The position numbers and the translations under genes are program-made. From Nitrospirota bacterium (GTDB taxonomy: Bacteria; Nitrospirota; Thermodesulfovibrionia; JACRGW01): DNA of 7,395 nt. Shown here piece after piece: positions 4,781 to 7,395 of this stretch; the stretch's first letter is position 1, and every line of letters starts with the position of its first letter. The notes below the pieces were generated by a model. The model was not told where the DNA came from, ran no database searches, and worked only from the letters and a program-made list of their open reading frames with translations. The DNA is taken from assembly GCA_016212195.1 (NCBI GenBank), contig JACRGW010000028.1, positions 1 to 7,395 of the forward strand, in the 5' to 3' direction.

Positions 4781-6784
4781 TCAACCCTTATAGATAACCT
4801 TTCCCATATCAGAGATATCGTACCCTCCCAACGCCAAAACATGTGACCTGAACTCCTCATCGTCCCTTATAATATCGAGGAGTCGTTTAATCATCTCAGA
4901 ATTATAAAATTCTTCGGGAATAGCCAGGTCGTATCTTTCCTTAGCTACAGGGATAAAATCGAGATCAAGGGCTACTGCCGAAGATAGTATGGCGAGACCT
5001 GTATCTGCAATACCTGAAAGGACAGCAGAGGCAACTCCCATATGTGTGTATTCTTCATGATCATAACCTTTTACCTCTCGCAACTCTATTCCAAGCTCCT
5101 TAAGAGACTTATCCGTAAGAAGTCTTGTTCCTGCTCCTGCTTGACGGTTTATAAATATGACATCATCTCTCTGCAGGTCCTCAAATCCCTCTATTCCTTT
5201 CGGATTGCCCCTTAGTACTAAAAGTCCCTGTTCTCTGTAGACAAGATTAACAAGGACTATTTTCTTTTCGGTTAAAAGTCTCTTTAGAAAGGGAATATTA
5301 TATTCTCCTGTCTCTTCATCAAGGAGATGTGTCCCTGCAAGATGTGCCTCTCCCCTCTTTAAGGCCATCAGCCCACCCATACTCCCAACATGCGCAGAAG
5401 AGAGACTCATCTCAGGATACCTCTTCTTAAGATAATTTGCGAGAAGGTCTAAAGTATTATCATGACTTCCGATACATACAATCGTATTTAAAATATCAGC
5501 CTTTTGCCTAAGGAGTTCTACCTCAATCTCTGAGCCTGCAGCCAGACCCTCACTCTGTGCAGAAATCCTCACAATCCCATCAGCCCGTACCAACGACATT
5601 AAGACCCCGGCTCCCCTTGATACTGGAGTTGCGATTAGCTTTCCTCCAACCTCTCCAAGCTTCACTCTCAGGAATTCCTCCTGACCAAGAGGTGATGCCA
5701 CCTGGCGGGAAAGTTTTGCCTCGATTCTTTCTTCCGGAGGGACTGTTCTACCCTGACAGGTATATATAAGAGGTTTCACAAAGAGCCTGAAGGTAAGAAA
5801 AGCTGAAACAGGGTATCCGGGAATCCCGACAACAGGTTTTTTATTCATCAATCCTAAGATTACCGGTTTACCAGGCCTTATTGCAACACCATGAATAATA
5901 ACTTCTCCTATATCCTCTATAATAGAGGCAGTAAAATCCTCTGAACCCAATGATGCCCCGGCATTAATAACGACTATATCCCCGATTTCTATCGCCTCAA
6001 GGATAGCCTTTCTAATAGCATCATAATCATCAGGCACAGGCTTTATCCTGATAGCCTCTCCTCCCCATTCCTCAACCATCCCGCCGAGTATCCTTGAGTT
6101 ATACTCAATAATGTTTCCCTTTTTAAGCTCTGCGCCTGGTTCAACAAGTTCTGTTCCTGTAGGGATAATCACAACCTTCGGCTTTCTCCTTACCACAATC
6201 TCGGTAATGCCACCGCCAAGCAGGGCACCTATATCCACAGGCCTTATGATATGGTTCTCTGGTAGAATAAGCTCTGTTGCAACGATATCTTCTCCTATTG
6301 TCCTAACATGTTGCCACGGAGTAGCCGGTTCGATGATTTCGATGAATTCTTCCCCCCACCCCTGCCCTCCCCCTCGCCCGCCCCGCTTCGCGGAGCGAGG
6401 CCGGTGAGGGGGGAGGGTTAGGGAGGGGGTGATTATATTCACATCCTCTATCATTATCACCGCATCAAAGCCCTCAGGCATCGGGTCACCTGTATCCACA
6501 TAGACCGATTCCTTACCTATACGAAGTCGCTTTGGTTTAGTCTCACTTGCACCAAATGTATCGGCAAACCTTACCGCATACCCATCCATCGCAGAGGCAT
6601 GATAGAATGGTGAAGATATCTTTGCTGATACGGCCTCAGCAGTCACCCTGCCAAGAGAATTATCGACAGGAATCCTTTCACCTGCAAGGGGTTTATCAAG
6701 GCCTGCCTCTTTGAGCTTTTTCCACCATCTCTCCAACGCCTCAGCGAGAGGGATGTTTTCAAGATATATTTTCCTTTTAGCCAA
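4781..6784 (-). CDS. moeA: Molybdopterin molybdenumtransferase MoeA fused to a PBP-like (LysR-substrate-binding-type) domain
   Basis: MoeA inserts molybdate (in some organisms tungstate) into adenylylated molybdopterin, completing the Mo/W cofactor in the cytoplasm. Of 667 residues, 1-425 are MoeA: SAMDGYAV (64-71), GDPMPEG (99-105), GED (164-166), the MogA-like core with PTGTEL (208-213), NAGASLGSEDFT (274-285), AIRPGKP (301-307) and GYPVSA (323-328), then domain IV to about 425. The usual GGVSVG reads AGASLG here, a deviation I would expect in this fusion subfamily. Residues 430-640 form a periplasmic-binding-protein-like domain (GSHDNTLDLL, NRQAGAGTRLL, GIADTGLAI). There is no signal peptide, so it is probably a cytosolic oxyanion or effector sensor; its ligand is unknown. 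The start is TTG at 6782-6784, directly after an in-frame TAA, with GAGGAA 6 nt upstream. Residues 117-144 come from an inserted GC-rich palindrome (listed separately). Confidence 0.93.
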   Translation of the reverse strand: MAKRKIYLENIPLAEALERWWKKLKEAGLDKPLAGERIPVDNSLGRVTAEAVSAKISSPFYHASAMDGYAVRFADTFGASETKPKRLRIGKESVYVDTGDPMPEGFDAVIMIEDVNIITPSLTLPPHRPRSAKRGGRGGGQGWGEEFIEIIEPATPWQHVRTIGEDIVATELILPENHIIRPVDIGALLGGGITEIVVRRKPKVVIIPTGTELVEPGAELKKGNIIEYNSRILGGMVEEWGGEAIRIKPVPDDYDAIRKAILEAIEIGDIVVINAGASLGSEDFTASIIEDIGEVIIHGVAIRPGKPVILGLMNKKPVVGIPGYPVSAFLTFRLFVKPLIYTCQGRTVPPEERIEAKLSRQVASPLGQEEFLRVKLGEVGGKLIATPVSRGAGVLMSLVRADGIVRISAQSEGLAAGSEIEVELLRQKADILNTIVCIGSHDNTLDLLANYLKKRYPEMSLSSAHVGSMGGLMALKRGEAHLAGTHLLDEETGEYNIPFLKRLLTEKKIVLVNLVYREQGLLVLRGNPKGIEGFEDLQRDDVIFINRQAGAGTRLLTDKSLKELGIELREVKGYDHEEYTHMGVASAVLSGIADTGLAILSSAVALDLDFIPVAKERYDLAIPEEFYNSEMIKRLLDIIRDDEEFRSHVLALGGYDISDMGKVIYKG
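6351..6432. repeat. GC-rich palindromic element inserted in frame within moeA
   Basis: About 80 bp of very C-rich then G-rich sequence, unlike the surrounding gene. The left arm (about 6351-6378) is imperfectly complementary to the right arm (about 6403-6432), around a core at 6381-6400 whose CGCTTCGCGGAGCG (6385-6398) is itself nearly self-complementary. It adds roughly 28 codons (117-144, bases 6353-6436) between beta strands of MoeA domain II. The insert reads as Pro/Arg/Gly-rich, low-complexity sequence (SLTLPPHRPRSAKRGGRGGG), and the MoeA homology resumes in frame afterwards. It looks like a dispersed repeat of REP or Rickettsia-palindromic-element style, though only one copy is present here. 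Confidence 0.8.
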
Positions 6785-6901
6785 TTATGTTTCCTCTTTT
6801 TCAGTAACTTTTTTAAATATCGTATTCTTTAAACCCAAATTACGCGAGGTTAATTAAAATATCTTCTGAAGATTTACAGGTAACAGTTCTATAGAGGTCA
6901 G

Positions 6902-6936
6902 GTCACTCTGGCAGATTTTGCCGAGCTTCGTCTGAC
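6902..6936 (-). other. Nested stem-loop in the moeA leader
   Basis: Three nested pairings surround one loop: GGCA (6910-6913) with TGCC (6919-6922) closing a 5-nt loop, CTC (6906-6908) with GAG (6923-6925) across one bulged base, and GTCA (6902-6905) with TGAC (6933-6936) across a 7-nt bulge. It would form in the moeA leader RNA if transcription starts at either upstream -10. There is no following U-tract. Function is unknown; it could be a regulatory fold or chance pairing. Confidence 0.35.
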
Positions 6937-7035
6937 AAATTAGCCATATTATACCGACCCAGTTTTTTGTCCATAATACCACAAAATACGAAATAGTAAA
7001 ATACCCTGCGAATTGATTTTATGCGATTTTTCCGC

Positions 7036-7064
7036 TTGTAAAGATATTTAGGCAGTGCTATAGT
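7036..7064 (+). promoter_or_regulatory. Probable promoter of the rusA-like gene
   Basis: TTGTAA (7036-7041, 4 of 6 to the -35 consensus), an exact 17-bp spacer, and TATAGT (7059-7064, 5 of 6) preceded by TGC, an extended -10. Transcription would start near 7071, leaving a leader of about 64 nt that contains the inverted repeat at 7083-7098. Confidence 0.6.
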
Positions 7065-7082
7065 TTAGACAGTTTTCGGGAA

Positions 7083-7098
7083 ATACGACAGTTCGTAT
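7083..7098. promoter_or_regulatory. Short perfect inverted repeat between promoter and rusA-like gene
   Basis: ATACGA (7083-7088), a 4-nt spacer CAGT, then TCGTAT (7093-7098): perfect 6-bp arms about 12 bp downstream of the predicted transcription start. The position suits a repressor operator, or a small leader hairpin. A single site this short can arise by chance. Confidence 0.35.
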
Positions 7099-7134
7099 AG
7101 TAATTGTTAACCCAAAAATAATAGAGAATAATAA

Positions 7135-7395
7135 ATGGCAAAACAACCGCTCAGCTTGAAAGTTCGTCTGCCTCGGTATGAGTCTCCCCGGAATAAATGG
7201 AGGAAAAAACTTCATGCCAGCATTATGGCTGCATTAAAAGACAAAGGCATTGAATACACTACAGATCAAAAACTGGAACTTTATATCAAACTTTACCTTG
7301 CAGAGCCGCACATAAGATTTCATGACGTAGACAATAGGCTAAAAGACATTATGGATTCGCTTCAGGGGCGCATGGGAGGGAGCAAAAAAGAACAA
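7135..7395 (+). CDS. RusA-family crossover junction endodeoxyribonuclease (partial, C-terminal part beyond the window)
   Basis: The first 87 residues of a probable RusA-type Holliday junction resolvase. The key evidence is RFHDVDNRLKDIMDSLQG (61-78): Asp64, Asp66 and Lys70 have the same spacing as the catalytic Asp70, Asp72 and Lys76 of E. coli RusA, followed by the conserved Asn and the helix ending in D-S/A-L. The N-terminal strand LSLKVRLPRYESPRNKWRKK fits the family's substrate-binding region. The third catalytic Asp should lie just beyond the window. The ATG at 7135-7137 follows an in-frame TAA directly; the Shine-Dalgarno is weak (AGAG 8 nt upstream). RusA proteins are most common in phages and prophages but also occur alone. 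Nothing else here is phage-like, so a prophage edge to the right is only a possibility. Confidence 0.75.
   Translation, partial: MAKQPLSLKVRLPRYESPRNKWRKKLHASIMAALKDKGIEYTTDQKLELYIKLYLAEPHIRFHDVDNRLKDIMDSLQGRMGGSKKEQ

Larger units (their letters stand above)
6785..7134. other. Divergent intergenic region between moeA and the rusA-like gene
   Basis: 350 bp, A/T-rich, with no credible open frame longer than a few codons. For moeA (minus strand) there are two candidate -10 boxes: an extended TGG-TATTAT (6973-6981) without a good -35, and a perfect TATAAT (6948-6953) whose best -35, TGGACA, is only 14 bp away. Either implies a leader of about 140-180 nt. That leader contains a nested hairpin at 6902-6936. 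The hexamer ATACGA or its complement occurs at 6820-6825, 6986-6991, 7083-7088 and 7093-7098, which may be regulatory or chance. I recognise no riboswitch, tRNA or attachment site. Confidence 0.5.

Noticed and set aside
6909..6922. Sigma-54 promoter (TGG...TTGC) in the moeA-rusA intergenic region
   Set aside because: The GG and GC dinucleotides are 10 bp apart instead of the required 12, and the match is explained by the hairpin arms.
6785..6990. Molybdenum cofactor riboswitch upstream of moeA
   Set aside because: I cannot find the conserved sequence blocks of that RNA; only a small nested hairpin is visible.

Overview
The window is bacterial chromosome, gene-dense and of moderate-to-low GC. 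Almost everything lies on the minus strand and reads right to left: a molybdopterin molybdenumtransferase fused to a binding-protein-like domain (moeA), a small MerR-type regulator, then the classical str operon rpsL-rpsG-fusA-tuf, with tuf cut by the left window edge. One gene on the plus strand at the right end, a RusA-type Holliday junction resolvase, is divergent from moeA and cut by the right edge. The protein families (EF-G, EF-Tu, S7, S12 of ordinary bacterial type, the MoeA/periplasmic-binding-protein fusion, and a MerR protein with a two-CW cysteine tail) fit an anaerobic Gram-negative lineage such as Nitrospirota or Desulfobacterota. That placement is an inference and cannot be settled from this sequence.

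Layout: 1-1096 tuf (partial); 1097-1188 gap filled by two opposed arrays of a 7-bp repeat; 1189-3264 fusA (TTG start); 3283-3753 rpsG; 3754-3803 gap filled by a third array of the same repeat; 3804-4175 rpsL; 4176-4244 a strong sigma-70-type promoter for the str operon; 4245-4712 merR-like gene; 4713-4780 a second TTGACA promoter; 4781-6784 moeA-PBP fusion (TTG start), which carries an in-frame GC-rich palindromic insertion; 6785-7134 a 350-bp divergent intergenic region with candidate promoters and hairpins; 7135-7395 rusA-like gene (partial).

Functionally, rpsL, rpsG, fusA and tuf supply two small-subunit proteins and the two elongation GTPases. The promoter just upstream of rpsL probably drives all four. 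moeA inserts molybdenum (or tungsten) into molybdopterin, so the cell likely makes Mo/W enzymes. The regulator between them has unknown targets; its own gene, moeA or the downstream ribosomal operon are the nearest candidates. No complete new system is visible. The points most worth a second look are the palindrome inserted inside the MoeA reading frame, the heptamer repeats occupying str-operon gaps, the cysteine-rich MerR protein, and the skewed, internally changing codon usage of tuf.
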